64,000 nucleotides of DNA from Lepidostoma basale (lineage: Eukaryota > Arthropoda > Insecta > Trichoptera > Lepidostomatidae): positions 186,001 to 250,000 of the forward strand of contig JAHDVF020000467.1 of NCBI GenBank assembly GCA_022606425.2, given 5' to 3'. Shown here one piece after another: positions 28,887 through 38,994 of this stretch. The position numbers and the translations under genes are program-made. The first letter of the stretch is position 1; each line of letters starts with the position of its first letter. The notes beneath the pieces are model-generated. The model saw only the letters and a program-made list of their open reading frames with translations, was not told where the DNA came from and ran no database searches.

Positions 28887-28930
<44 letters not shown>
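28438..28930 (+). mobile_element. L2-ATT LINE inserted in JOCK-E
   Basis: F-K-A-L-H-G-M-A-P-I, S-A-I-G-R-L-V-E-P-K-R, F-G-D-R-A-F-A-V-A-G-P-S-A-W-N-N-L-P and D-F-K-S-K-L-K-T-H are the C-terminal landmarks. The hairpin AATGCGCCCTTGAGGTGA...TCACGAAAACGGCGCT and (ATT)n at 28884-28932 follow. The host JOCK-E sequence TTGGTA occurs on both sides (28432-28437 and about 28933-28938), consistent with a target duplication. Confidence 0.82.
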
Positions 28931-28932
<2 letters not shown>

Positions 28933-29225
28933 GGTAGTTGTTTTATGCGGGAGCTAGATGTGTGACCCGGAGTGCTCCTCCGAAGAGGACGAGGGAGGAT
29001 TTAGGGTTTATTCTAAAGTCCTACATTATTCTTGGTCAGGAAATGGAAGACCAGTTAGGGTTGGCATTGTAGAGTATGATGGGATCAGTCCCATTATTTA
29101 AAAATAAATGTTTCCGAGAGGAAGAGAAGGATGGAGTTTTGGTAGGAGATAGCATCCTGCGTGAGACCATTTTGTTTGGCGGAGTACGTAGTGGGCTATC
29201 CTATTGGTTTGCGGAGGGGTAAAGG
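28931..29225 (-). mobile_element. JOCK-E, right half of split copy
   Basis: GGTAGTTGTTTTATGCGGG through GTGTGACCCGGAGTG to ACGTAGTGGGCTATCC matches, inverted, the copy at 33137-33465. The reading frames are broken. Confidence 0.72.
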
Positions 29226-29578
29226 ACTGAATGATGGTGAACTTGGTGGTAAAGGGTTATTATTGATAAGGCAGACGGTAATAATTTAGGTCGTGATCTG
29301 GGAATGAAAGAAATGAAGATAAGGAACAAAAAATGATCGAAACACCCATGAAATATAATTACTACTGTTTTTGTATTCCTCACTATTTCATATAGGAATG
29401 TTAGACCATTCTTTAAATGCGTCGAATGATCTTTCTAGATAAGTGTTTTTTTGTTTAACTGTTATTCGGGGGTAGTTTTAATCCAGGAACCAAATCTATA
29501 CGTTCTGTACTGTTATAAGTTATTTCAAATCAAGGGGGCATATTTTATAAATAAGGGGGAGTTGCCGTACAGAGAAAA
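29226..29578. other. unassigned stretch
   Basis: No recognisable element or gene was seen. Frames at 29201-29383 and 29451-29735 lack motifs. Confidence 0.35.
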
Positions 29579-29735
29579 AAAACTAACCATCACACCGTTT
29601 CCCCGGAGGGGTAGGCAGAGAGGATGGATCGCCACATTGTTCTATCCTGGCATAATTTTCGCGACTCTTCTGCATTTATACATCGAGACATGCACGCTCG
29701 TCGATTGTTCCTACTTCGAACAGGGCCGCCGTTAG
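29579..29735 (-). mobile_element. RTE-GTTA 3' end
   Basis: CTAACCATCACACCGTTTCC and CCGGAGGGGTAGGCAGAG mark the inverted terminus. Weak C-M-S-R-C-I-N-A-E-E-S-R coding homology continues to about 29730. Confidence 0.68.
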
Positions 29736-29862
29736 AAGCCGGAATAATCGACTTACGTGTATGACTCGAGGAAGCTAGAGAGGTATGTCTGGATAGAGTA
29801 GTGTGGCTGTCCATTCTCTCTGCCTATTCCTGCGGGGAAACGGCGTGATGGTTTGTTGTTGT
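29722..29862 (+). mobile_element. RTE-GTTT 3' end, head-to-head with previous copy
   Basis: GGGCCGCCGTTAGAAGCCGG through CTGCGGGGAAACGGCGTGAT, GG and a TTTGTTGTTGTTG tail. It is joined to the inverted copy at about 29722, so two LINE copies of opposite orientation meet at their truncated 5' ends. Confidence 0.65.
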
Positions 29863-29864
29863 TG

Positions 29865-30354
29865 TTGACATTTTTTGCAGGTAACAAGAACGAATTTTGA
29901 ATACTGAACATGAAAACAAACGCATACCTGTAGTTATCGCTACACGTGTTTGTTATTCTATTACATGAGATATGAATACAAAAATAATCTCCACACTCCA
30001 TGACTGGGTCGACGGATGTAAAAAAAACATAGATTAGATATAGCAATAACTTATGGTTGTGGGATTTGGTGAGGCATATTCGTGTCCAAAACAATCCAAT
30101 TCAACAAGATTATTAAACCAGTTATTTCTTTTATCAATAAGTGTTTCTGGTAGATAGTAGCGAATGAGCAAGATGGGTCGTTTTGCACCAGAAAAACAGC
30201 GATCAAAGTAATGAAATTCGATCGATTGATTAGCATATCAAACAAAATAATAAACAAAACATTATCACGCATGATGGAATCTGCACAACACTGGTAAAAT
30301 GTAGAAATAACCAATTATAAGTTATAAATACACAATACAATGAAATATAATTAA
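29865..30354. other. unassigned stretch
   Basis: AT-rich, with frames of 87-113 codons on the minus strand that have no motif. No gene is called. Confidence 0.35.
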
Positions 30355-30356
30355 GA

Positions 30357-30868
30357 AGGCCGTTCACAATGGAGTTCTGGTCCCAACCCTAATGAATGGA
30401 AGCGAAGCATGGAACTGGCAGAAGAAGGATGAGAGTAGAATAAATGCGGTAGAGATGAGGTCCCTAAAACGTATGTGTGGTAGAACGATATACGACAGAA
30501 TCTCAAATGCTGATATAAGAAAGGAATGTAGAGCGGAAGAAGGTATTATGAACAAAATTATGAAAGGATCGCTGCGTTGGTTCGGACATATGGAACGCGT
30601 GGATGGAGAAAGAATGGTTAAGAAAGTATACGTTAATGATGTGAATGGGGTACGAAGTCGAGGCAGACCGAGGAAAACATGGCATGACCAAATTAATCAA
30701 ATTTTAAAGGTGGTCATGTTAGAAGTCGGAGGAATCGACGTGCGTGTATGACTCGTTGTATGAATGTGGAGGAAGGTAGAGAGGTTTGCCAGGATAGAGT
30801 AGTGTGGCGGTCCATTCTCTCTGCCTACCCCTGCGGGGAAACGGTGTGATGGTTTGTTTGTAGTCCTT
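30357..30868 (+). mobile_element. RTE-GTTT LINE, C-terminal part
   Basis: The 119-codon frame at 30392-30751 carries N-G-S-E-A-W-N-W-Q-K-K-D-E-S, M-R-S-L-K-R-M-C-G-R-T-I-Y-D-R, R-W-F-G-H-M-E-R-V and R-G-R-P-R-K-T-W-H-D-Q. The terminus CCCCTGCGGGGAAACGGTGT and a GTTTGTTTGT tail follow. A V-L-V-P-T/N-P block lies just upstream, frameshifted. Confidence 0.82.
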
Positions 30869-30984
30869 GTTTTGTTTGTTTCGTTGTTTCTCTGTTGGTT
30901 TTTTTTTTACTACAATTTTCTTTTCTGGAGAAACTACATTATTTTAAATTATTCTTCTAAGGTAGCAGGCAAGACTCAAATAGA

Positions 30985-31277
30985 GATATTTCATTTCATT
31001 TAATTTATTTGAATAAAAATCACAAACCTTACAGACATATAATTCCAGATCTTTTCTAATTACATTATACGAATTTATAAGAGAACCATAAAAAAACATT
31101 AACATTAAGGAAGTAGAAAGAATCACAACATTGATATTGCATCCCTGAGGCAACTCACATTATCACGAAATATGTCGACCTCCGAGGCGACCCGTTTAAG
31201 CAATAAGATTGCCCTACCCACAGACATAACCATTGGCAGGTTGATTCTGCAGCGCGGCAAATATGTTATGTACCTAC
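30985..31277 (-). mobile_element. JOCK-B2 LINE 3' end, interrupted by mariner
   Basis: The inverted 3' UTR (CATTACAGACGTATAATTCCAG type) is followed by the block encoding S-C-L-R-D-A-I-S-M-L and R-A-I-L-L-L-K-R-V-A-S-E-V-D-I-F. The sequence stops at the mariner terminus at 31278. The probable continuation is at 32855-33136. Confidence 0.75.
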
Positions 31278-32584
31278 TAAAGGGTGATTTTTTAATAGCT
31301 ATCGGAAACTTTTTAAAAAAAAAACACATAAAATTCAGAAAAATGCATGAAATCTTTATTTGAATCGATAGTACGGTCCATATAATTTAATGTTTGAAGA
31401 TTATTTCATTCAAATGTTGACCGCGGCTGCGCCTCAAATGGTCTATCCGCTTAGTCCAATTTTGCCATACACTTTCCAACATTTCGGCCGGTATCTTACG
31501 AATAAATGCTTCAATGTTGTCTTCCAATGCGTCAATCGAAGATGGCTTGTTAGTATAGACATGAGCCTTACTACCTTACCTTAAAAATAATCTAAAGGCG
31601 TTAAATCGCACGATCTAGGCGGCCAATTGACCGATCCCAAACGTGAAATAAACTGTTCACCGAACTTGCCTCTCAATTGGTTCATTGTTTCGCGTGCTGT
31701 GTGGCATGTGGCACCGTCTTGTTGAAACCACATGTCATGCAAGTCAAGTTCTTCCATTTTGGGCAAAAAAAAGTTGGATATCATTTCACGGTAGCGTTCA
31801 CCATTAACAGTTACATTGCGATTCGCATCATCTTTGAAGAAGTACGGTCCAATGATGCCACCAGCCCATAATCCGCACCAAACAGTAACTTTTTCTGGAT
31901 GCATTGGTAGCTCTTGCAATGCTTCTGGCTGATCTTCACTCCAAAATCGACAATTCTGCTTATTTACTTATCCATTCAGCCAAAAATGAGCTTCGTCGCT
32001 GAACACAATTTTTCGATAAAAAAGTGGATCTTCCGCCAACTTTTCAAGAGCCCATTCACCAAAAATTCTGCGTTGTGGTAGGTCGTTCGCCTTCAATTCT
32101 TTGACCAGCTGTATTTTGTAAGGCTTCACACCTAAATTCTTCCGCAAAATTTTCCACGTTGTTGAGTAACAGAGGCCCAATTGCTGCAAACGGCGCCAAA
32201 CCGATAATTGATGGTCATCACTAAGACTGGCCGATACAGCTGCGATATTTTCTTCAGTTCGCACTGTACGTAAGCGGTTGGTGGTTTAATGTCCAACAAT
32301 GTAAATTTGGTGCGAAATTTAGTGACAATAGCCCGAATAGCCGCTTCAGTGGGTCGATTAAACTGACCATAAAATGGAAGAAGCGCGCGATGAACTTTCT
32401 TAACAGAGCACGCATTTTGATAATAAAATTCAACGAGTTGCAAGCGTTGTTCGTTTGTAAGACTATTCATGGTTAAATTATAGACCAAACTGAAGATGTT
32501 TGACATAGACACAAAACACGAAACTTTCGTGAGCTGTCAAAATCAGTGATGCCAAAAACAAAATAGTTAAAAAATCACCCTTTA
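31278..32584 (-). mobile_element. near-complete DD41D mariner-like element
   Basis: The two ends are a perfect 18-base inverted repeat: TAAAGGGTGATTTTTTAA at 31278-31295 and its reverse complement at 32567-32584. Each starts with the TA target duplication. The 1.3-kb length and single transposase frame on the minus strand are typical of Tc1/mariner. It is inserted in a JOCK-B2 LINE. Confidence 0.93.
31400..32470 (-). pseudogene. DD41D mariner transposase, broken
   Basis: The ATG at 32470 starts M-N-S-L-T-N-E-Q-R-L-Q-L-V-E-F, with an N-terminal HTH (A-C-S-V-K-K-V-H-R-A-L). A frameshift near 32265 follows D-I-K-P-P-T. The next frame gives R-T-E-E-N-I-A-A-V-S and I-V-F-S-D-E-A-H-F-W-L-N-G (first Asp), then a TAA near 31970. 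The third part gives W-F-Q-Q-D-G-A-T-C-H-T-A-R (second Asp) and S-C-D-L-T-P-L-D-Y-F (third Asp), 41 residues apart, then a stop near 31581. All three catalytic aspartates survive, but at least one frameshift and two stops make it inactive. I have not assembled a corrected reading. Confidence 0.9.
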
Positions 32585-32854
32585 GAACACAGCATGGACT
32601 TCCTGTTCCCCTGAATAACAATATGCTGTAAACATGCTGTGAATATGAACTTTGAAAGCTCAACGGAACTTATGCACTTTGAATGCAGCATATTCCAGGA
32701 TATTATCTTAATTGTATTTGTTTACTCCTGCTTATAAATAGGGCATTTGCTGTATTTGTCACACACATTAATTTTGGAAACAAAGCTTGTAACACACATA
32801 TTGTATATTTATAATAAATCATCGAGATCCAGTCGATAGTGCATTTTCATTTTG
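32585..32854. other. unassigned segment between mariner and JOCK-B2
   Basis: No coding frame was recognised. It separates the two halves of the JOCK-B2 copy and may be a further insertion. Confidence 0.3.
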
Positions 32855-33136
32855 GAAGACCGTAACAAATAAAGCAATGTGTGCTGTCTTTGACGAAGGT
32901 CAGGGTCAGTATCAGGGACAAATAGACCTACATCACTAAGGACATACGAGTTTTGTATATGGCCGCCAATCAGCTGAAAGAAGTGAACTCCCAAGTAGAT
33001 ATTCCTCCTTCTCTCCTATGATTGATAGCTTAGCATACCTAGCAAGAATTCAGTCGGAAAGAACCACGGCAATAACCGCGCTCCCTGAGGTAAAGAAAGC
33101 GCAGAAATTTTCTCGCACTCGCTCCACCATCACAGT
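32855..33136 (-). mobile_element. JOCK-B2 LINE, continuation
   Basis: The minus strand encodes R-Q-R-Q-H-T-L-L-Y-L, V-H-F-F-Q-L-I-G-G-H-I-Q-N-S and the L-R-E-R-G-Y/C-P-W-F block in frames broken by short deletions. The order continues from the piece ending at 31277. Confidence 0.72.
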
Positions 33137-33465
33137 CCTTTACCCCTCCCGCAATCATTGCGGATAAAAAAAATCCTCCCCGATAGCCCACTACGTACTC
33201 CGCCAGATAAAATGGTCTCTTGCCCTCGGGAATAGACTTTTTTTATAAATACAATCCCAACGACTGGTCTTCCATTCCTTGACAATAATATAAGACTTTA
33301 TTATAAACCCTAAATCCCCCTTCGCCACTCACTCCGGGCCATACATTTAGCCCCATCATAAAACAACTACCAAATCACATTCCAACAATGTTTCCTACAG
33401 ACGTAAGAGGAATAGCCATTAGAGCTGAACCTCTGTAAGCCAGAATATCCAAGTCTAAGTCCAGA
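33137..33465 (+). mobile_element. JOCK-E LINE 3' end
   Basis: GATAGCCCACTACGTACTCC, ACTGGTCTTCCATTCCTTGA and GTAAGCCAGAATATCCAAGT are in the family order, and AAGTCTAAGTCC is the degenerate tail. Confidence 0.75.
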
Positions 33466-33532
33466 ATGGTGATTCTTGAGGTGATTACATCACAAAAACG
33501 GCGCCTTAAAAGTTAGCATATTATTATTATAA
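33466..33532 (+). mobile_element. L2-ATT 3' terminus
   Basis: CTTGAGGTGATTACATCACA, then AAACGGCGCCTTAAAAGTTA and ATTATTATTAT: only the terminal hairpin and tail remain. Confidence 0.6.
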
Positions 33533-33539
33533 TGTTCGG

Positions 33540-34020
33540 AACCAGAACTCCAACGAGAAAGGTTAATTTAGCTTTCATCGATATTCTTGTTATGATGTCG
33601 TTTCTAATAACTATCATGACGTTATTAGACTGAATTAAAATTCATATTATGGCTCCCCTCTGGGCGGCTGTTATGCAACTAATGAGGATCAAACTGCTCG
33701 ACGATGAGTTTATTACGACACGGAATCACGCATGCATATTCAGATTAAATCTCTCTGCTAATATTTGCGCGGGTTATCGCCGCTGTATGCACAAGGCAGA
33801 ACCAGCGCCGTGCGGTGGACGTAATCTCTTCAGTCAACACCACGCGCACACAAGATGGAGCCTGGTGACCGTGAAATCATTATCCTTATCAGACAGAAAA
33901 CCTTCGCCAGGACAAGCACACCCGGCGCGCTGCGTGTCCGTGAGTACACCAACGAAATACCACACCAGTTTAAACAAATTCGTGTATGCGTGCATGACGC
34001 GCTGTGTGAATATCAAGTAG
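33540..34020 (+). other. unassigned open frame region
   Basis: A 123-codon frame at 33649-34020 starts M-A-P-L-W-A-A-V-M-Q-L-M and has no domain I recognise. Its last residues (A-C-M-T-R-C-V-N-I-K) and the DNA at 33978-34012 resemble the RTE-GTTA C-terminus. The frame is therefore probably a chance fusion of unknown DNA with a LINE scrap. Confidence 0.3.
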
Positions 34021-34250
34021 TTTAACCCAATTGCTGCGCGCGACACACCTATGAGTCGACTCACATTTGTTCATTACACTGACGACTCACCCGTGAGATA
34101 TAAGTATTTTTTATAAGTCCTTTGTATACTCGAATATGTGTTATTTGTCTCATTTTTATTAACCGTATTCATTTCTTAAAAGTGAACAATAATGAAATTA
34201 AACGTTTTTTTTCGAATAACTGCTTCCACTTTTTGTCTTCATTTCAACAG
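34021..34250 (+). mobile_element. possible piggyBac-type terminus
   Basis: TTAA near 34021 is followed by CCCAATTGCTGCGCGCGACA and the palindrome GAGTCGACTC. This layout (TTAA, CCC start, subterminal palindrome) matches the proven piggyBac end at 19161. No second end was found. Confidence 0.3.
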
Positions 34251-34254
34251 ATAA

Positions 34255-34406
34255 TTTCCTCACTCCGGGCCACACAAATCATGCCCCCGCATAAACCAAC
34301 AACCCACCAAATCACCTTCCAACAATGTTCCCATCAGACGTAAGAGGAATAGCCACATGAGCTGAACCTCTGTAAGCCAGAAGATGCAAGTCCAAGTCCA
34401 AGTGAA
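34255..34406 (+). mobile_element. JOCK-E LINE 3' UTR
   Basis: CACTCCGGGCCACACAAATC through GTAAGCCAGAAGATGCAAGT and CCAAGTCCAAGT (tail). Confidence 0.72.
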
Positions 34407-34555
34407 GAATTTCGGCATATTATACAATCTTTAGAAATAAGCACAAAGAAGCCAGAGAAACCGGTCGAAATTAAAATAATTTGTGGAATAAATCTGAAGG
34501 TACGTATATTATATTTTAATTTATTATTATTTAAATTGAATGCTAAGCTACCAAT

Positions 34556-34990
34556 CATTGGGGAAAAGGGGGAATATCCACTTGGGAGATCACTTCTTTC
34601 AGCTGATTGGCCCCCGTATACATAACTCGATATCCTGAGTGATGTAGGTCTATTTGTCCCTGATAATTTCCTTCGTCAAAGACAGCACAGATTATTTTAT
34701 TTGTCACCCTGCAGAACTAACCTGCCAATGGTTATGCCTTTGGGTAGAGCAATTTCATTGCATAACCAGGTCGCCTCGGAGGTCGACATATTTCGTGATA
34801 GTGTGAGTTGTCTCAGGGATGCAATATCAATGTTGTGATTGTCATCTCTGATGCGTAGTATTTATATCATTTTTAAATGTTATTTAAAAATAATTCTTAT
34901 TATGTAATTGTGAGTTGGCAGTCGACTTGGATTGAATCATCTGTAATTATTGTGTCTTTGTGTAAATAAATGATAAATAAATCTTTACCA
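34556..34990 (+). mobile_element. JOCK-B2 LINE 3' end
   Basis: D-V-G-L-F-V-P-D-N-F-L-R-Q-R-Q-H-R-L-F-Y-L, C-R-T-N-L-P-M-V-M-P and V-A-S-E-V-D-I-F-R-D-S-V-S are present, then the 3' UTR and an ATAAATAAAT-type tail. The frame is open for the last about 75 codons, ending at ATGTTGTGA near 34838. Confidence 0.78.
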
Positions 34991-35044
34991 ATAAATTTCA
35001 TTAAACCAGAACAATAACCTCCTGCCAACACCACGTCGGAAATA

Positions 35045-35480
35045 TAGGTTCTCTCTCTATGGTTTCAATCCTGGGATTGGTTTGCAGCAATTTCCTCTAT
35101 TATTCCCTTCCATTCTTTCCTGTCTTGTGCGGCTCTTTTGAAATCTGCATATGATGAGCAGCGCACGTCCACCAACAGGTCCTCCAGGTACTCTCGGCGT
35201 GGGCGTCTCCTAGAGTTTGTCCCCTCGGTCATACCCTCCATTATGGCATGCAAGAGGCCTTCTTGTCGTATTACATGGCCGATCCATCTTGCACCCCTTT
35301 CGGACAAGGTCCTGAGCAGGTGCATTCCTCCTTCGATACTTTGGAGAACCTCCTCATTTGTAATGTGGTCTCTCCAGGAAATTCCTAATAGTCTTCTATA
35401 GGACCACATCTCAAAAGTATCTAGTCTCCGTTTATCTCTTTCGGATAGAAACCATGTCTCGCAGCCGTACATCAGGTAGG
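35045..35480 (-). mobile_element. LINE-G, 3' end
   Basis: The uninterrupted frame 35472-35065 (135 codons) runs from M-Y-G-C-E-T-W-F-L-S-E-R-D through I-S-W-R-D-H-I-T-N-E-E and R-W-I-G-H-V-I-R-Q-E-G to E-E-I-A-A-N-Q-S-Q-D. It is the cleanest LINE-G copy. The 5' truncation lies just before the T-Y-V-W-S block. Confidence 0.85.
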
Positions 35481-35844
35481 TTAATATCTACAATTTGATA
35501 TTACAAGTTGACATGATTTTATTTATTTAAAAAATGCATCTCTGTGTGCTGTTAATGCGCATGCGTGCGTTTATCGGAACTGTTTGCTTCCTTCCTGCCT
35601 TTTGCTTCAGGCGCAGCCCTCCAAATGCTAATTATCCCTTCCTCCACCTGCCCTCACGTCTCACCTGTTGTCCTCCCGCACCCTTATCTGATCTCCGCCC
35701 TTATAATTATCTAGAGGGCACTTGATACTCAATTGGGGTGTTTGCTGACCCATCCAATCCAAAAATAATTAACGTACACATTTGCATAAATACCAAAATA
35801 GTTTTTTGTTAATTTTAAATGTATTAATTATTATTATTTATGAT
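35481..35844. other. unassigned stretch
   Basis: A pyrimidine-rich section at 35600-35710 has no motif. No gene is called. Confidence 0.35.
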
Positions 35845-35957
35845 GACTTATATTTTAAGTGTGCCGTTTTGTAAAATCAATTACTCCAAGGGCACACTTG
35901 GAAAAGACTTACCGAATAGTGCAGTCTTTAGAAGTTACCTTAATTCAACGTCACTAT
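35845..35957 (-). mobile_element. L2-ATT-like LINE 3' end (second subfamily)
   Basis: An inverted ATT tail and AATCAATTACTCCAAGGGCA...GTGCAGTCTT match 40568-40690. It is truncated after about 110 bases. Confidence 0.62.
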
Positions 35958-36606
35958 ATTCTTCTTCTTCTTCTCCCTCTTAGTTTAGGTCGTATGACCT
36001 GTTTGTGACCGCGGGCTATCCTGGGATAATGATGTCCAGCATCTCTCCATCTCTTTGGCGGCCTTCCTGGTAATCACTTGCTGCTTGGGTTTTCATCTTA
36101 AACAATTTTTGCAATTCTTGTATTCTCCGTGCGGTCCACGTGGTCTCTCCAAAAGCGCCTTCTGCTTCTTCTCCATCTCACTATGTCCTCAACACCACAC
36201 ACAGGCCTTATCGTTTCATTTCTGATCCGATCTCTGAAGGCGACCTGCGATGGAGCGTAGGGTTCGCATTTCTGCTACTCTAAGAAGGTTCTTAGTTCTA
36301 TTGGTATTGGCTCTGACCTCTATTCCATACGTCATGATGGGCTTGTATATCTTGACTTTACTTTCGGTTAGCATGTATCTATTTCTCCATATGGTGTCGC
36401 GCAAGCAGCCAGCCACGGCTGTCGCTTTGTTGGTTTGTGCTCGCACCCCGTCATATAGGTCACTGTAGCTACCGATCTCTATGCCTAGGTAAGTGAATCG
36501 CATGACTTGCTCAATGGGTGTGTTATAGATGATCAGTTTACATCTGAACGGCTCTTTTGATATCGTCAAGCACTTCATTTTACTAGTGGAAATCGTCATG
36601 TTATAA
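35958..36606 (-). mobile_element. GAA-LINE type H
   Basis: CTTCTTCTTCTTCTC is the inverted tail. The frame 36599-36216 reads K-M-K-C-L-T-I-S-K-E-P, F-T-Y-L-G-I-E-I-G-S, M-T-Y-G-I-E-V-R-A-N-T-N-R-T and A-E-M-R-T-L-R-S-I-A-G. Block order is as at 42740-43560. The RT palm is missing. Confidence 0.78.
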
Positions 36607-36634
36607 CGTCACCATCCATCCTATTACTTAAATC

Positions 36635-37058
36635 AAATCAAATCAGTTTATTTCACTAACATGAAAGACGTCGATCTCCGAGGAGACCGCTTTCAGCAGA
36701 CTAATTGCTCTTCCCACCGGTGTCACCAGATTGGTTCTGGCGGCCGGTAGGTAAAACAATCTGTGCTATCGCTGTCGGAGATATCTATCGGGGACAAAAA
36801 GCCGAACACCCTCCATTACGGCCGAGTTCTCGAAGTATCCCCTAATTAATCCAAAGAAATGGGTAATTAGATGTCCATCTCTTCGAAGCTGTAGAGAATT
36901 GGTTCCGAGCATTCCCAAAAGAAATGTCGTGGGATAGAGCCACGGATAGCTACCATACTCCCTCATGTAGAGATACCTCAGAAATTTTTTCTGAAGCCTC
37001 TCCAGCATAACGGAATATCTCGCCTCCTGAGGACTCCATATCACAGAACCACTTTCTT
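36635..37058 (-). mobile_element. JOCK-B LINE 3' end
   Basis: The AAATCAAATCAAATCAG tail (inverted) is joined to ACATGAAAGACGTCGATCTC with the 3' UTR deleted. The frame 37044-36766 gives M-I-W-S-P-Q-E-A-R-Y-S-V-M-L-E-R and F-L-L-G-M-L-G-T-N-S-L-Q-L. Confidence 0.78.
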
Positions 37059-37250
37059 AATACTAACATGGAGGCTATTCCACGGCACCGGACCTGCAAC
37101 TTGCTTTATTGGCTTCTTTCTTCGTTTCTTCATTACTGAGGATCGTGATCTATGGAACTGCCCGTGGCTTCTAAAACAAAACGCGTCTAATCTGGTCACA
37201 CCACCGCGCAGGAGATCTGCCTCTTCTTCTTTTGCCTGGAACACTTACTG
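37059..37250 (-). mobile_element. L2-ATT-like LINE fragment
   Basis: V-A-G-P-V-P-W-N-S-L-H-V-S-I-K is the C-terminal G-P-x-x-W-N-S-L block of this family. The upstream part of the frame (37244-37120) is not recognised. Confidence 0.5.
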
Positions 37251-37304
37251 TGACAATACTTTTTTCCAGGTTACCAAACAAATGAGTATAACACAGTTTC
37301 ATTA

Positions 37305-37445
37305 AATCAAATCAATTAAAATAATTTTTTCAACAGACATTTCAAACAAAATTATAACTGACTAACAAACTAATCATAATACCAGGAACTCGTGAGAGAT
37401 GGTAGAGTTTAGGAAGACAAGATACTATCTAATGTCAAGAAAATT
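37305..37445 (-). mobile_element. JOCK-B LINE 3' UTR
   Basis: AATCAAATCAATT (tail), AATACCAGGAACTCGTGAGA and AGACAAGATACTATCTAATG occur in family order. The coding part is lost. Confidence 0.62.
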
Positions 37446-37664
37446 AAAATTAAGAGTATGATAAATATTTTATTTTTATACGAAGCCTTGACTCTATGCC
37501 CTTGGAATACATGTTTATTTGATGACGAAATTTAAAAAAAATATTATATCTAATCGCATTTGTATACGAGGAATCAGGCTTGTTTCGAATGAGATCACGA
37601 TATAGAACAATATTATTGCGTCGAGTGTTAAATATCTTTTAAACCTATTATCAAAAAACAAAGA

Positions 37665-37716
37665 GTGAGGGGGGAGGGGGGGAAGAGAGAGGAGGGAGAG
37701 AGAGAGAGAGAGAGGC
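37665..37716 (+). repeat. purine (GA/GGA) simple repeat
   Basis: GAGGGGGGAGGGGGGAAGAG continues into about nine GA units. Confidence 0.85.
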
Positions 37717-37877
37717 AATTGCACTATTAATATGATTGAAAATGTTTACTAGACGTTTTGGTATAAATAATAATTTAAAAACACCTTATTTTTGTCAAAA
37801 ACAATCGGTTTCGCTCCCGCAAGCCTCGCCAGGGTTACAAAATACATTAAAAGTTACTCTCAGTATGACTCATTGAC

Positions 37878-38066
37878 GTCCTGGTATAAATTGTAAAGCT
37901 CTGTGCTGTATCTCCTTCTCCACGTCTGACCATCCTTAATAGATCCGAAGATTTTCCTTACGAAGCAGTTCATCTTTATTTCATCACGTTTAGTGAGTGT
38001 CCAAGTCTCCGAGGCATATATTAGAACTGGTCTAATCAGCGTTTAACATAATAGCAGAGTGTGTAA
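37878..38066 (-). mobile_element. GAA-LINE type J fragment
   Basis: The inverted sequence matches the plus-strand copy at 56930-57060 (C-L/F-x-R-K-I-F-G-S/P-I-K-D-G-Q-T-W-R-R-R-Y block). It also has L-I-Y-A-S-E-T-W-T upstream. Truncated. Confidence 0.6.
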
Positions 38067-38409
38067 ATATTTGTGTCGCTATCCTGTCATAACATCTGTC
38101 CGCCATTTTGTTAATGACACGTTGTGATAATGTTTCCGTGCATAAGTTGTGGTTTAATTAGCGCTATTGGGTGAAGGGCAGACCAAACCGGTTTTCTCGT
38201 TCACAGTGCACAATCTGACAAGTGCATACGACCGAGATTATTATGTTATTTGTTATTCAATAGTTTTACAAAACAGCGGTGACATAATACCCGTGTGGTG
38301 TTTTCATTGCTATTACTGCATCATACTATAATACCATACATACTGAGATGCATTAAGTACAAATACAGTGGAACCTTTCATAATTCAGTCTAAAGGAAAA
38401 ATGTATTCG
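38067..38409. other. unassigned stretch
   Basis: No recognisable gene or repeat boundary. Confidence 0.35.
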
Positions 38410-38955
38410 GAACTCCAGCCCGACGTCCTGTCGACCCCTGGTATAATAAACTAAAATTAAATAAATTTGAAACCAGCTCGATTTGTAGAATGCGCATCGG
38501 TCACTGTTGTCACAGAGCGCATCTTACCACAATTCATATTTTAGACCCTGCCATTTGTGAATGCGGCATCGAGGATGAAAATCTCGACCACATATTCTTC
38601 AACTGCCCGTTCAATGTATAATACAATACCCAAATTTTATTCCAGACCTTATAGACCTTAATATTCCCTTACCTACTAACATTTCCACTCTCATTTCCTC
38701 ATCTAACAAAAACCTGTATAAAATACTAACAAAATTCCTGAGCCTTAATAACATAAATCTGTAACATATTCCACACTACTAACAAATAATTATTAGATAC
38801 TAACCCTAGATGTAATTTGTACGAGTATATACGAGAACAATCTTCCATAGATTAATCCCTTAATTTACTACTTCTAATACACAACAACTATCCTTACTTG
38901 AGACTGGCCAGAACACCCACAAGCGGTGAAAATCCATAAAAAAGAAGAAGAAGAG
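38410..38955 (+). mobile_element. I/R1-like LINE C-terminus with zinc-knuckle motif
   Basis: It encodes W-Y-N-K-L-K-L-N-K-F-E, I-C-R-M-R-I-G-H-C-C-H-R-A-H-L and P-A-I-C-E-C-G-I-E-D-E-N-L-D-H-I-F-F-N-C. The C-x-C-x8-H-x4-C pattern is the C-terminal motif after RNase H in I/Jockey/R1-group LINEs. A stop follows N-C-P-F-N-V, and a 3' UTR runs to a GAAGAAGAAGAG tail near 38955. Confidence 0.7.
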
Positions 38956-38994
38956 ATTGTGTATTTTTCCAATACCATGGGACTAGAGGTTGGT

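Noticed and set aside
28884..28932. ATT microsatellite as an independent simple repeat
   Set aside because: It directly follows the L2-ATT hairpin as in other copies, so it is the element tail.
29865..30314. Minus-strand frames of 87 and 113 codons
   Set aside because: AT-rich composition, no motif, overlapping each other; not supported as genes.
33649..34020. 123-codon open frame as a possible host gene
   Set aside because: No domain, biased composition, and its last about 12 codons match a LINE fragment, so it is likely a chance frame.
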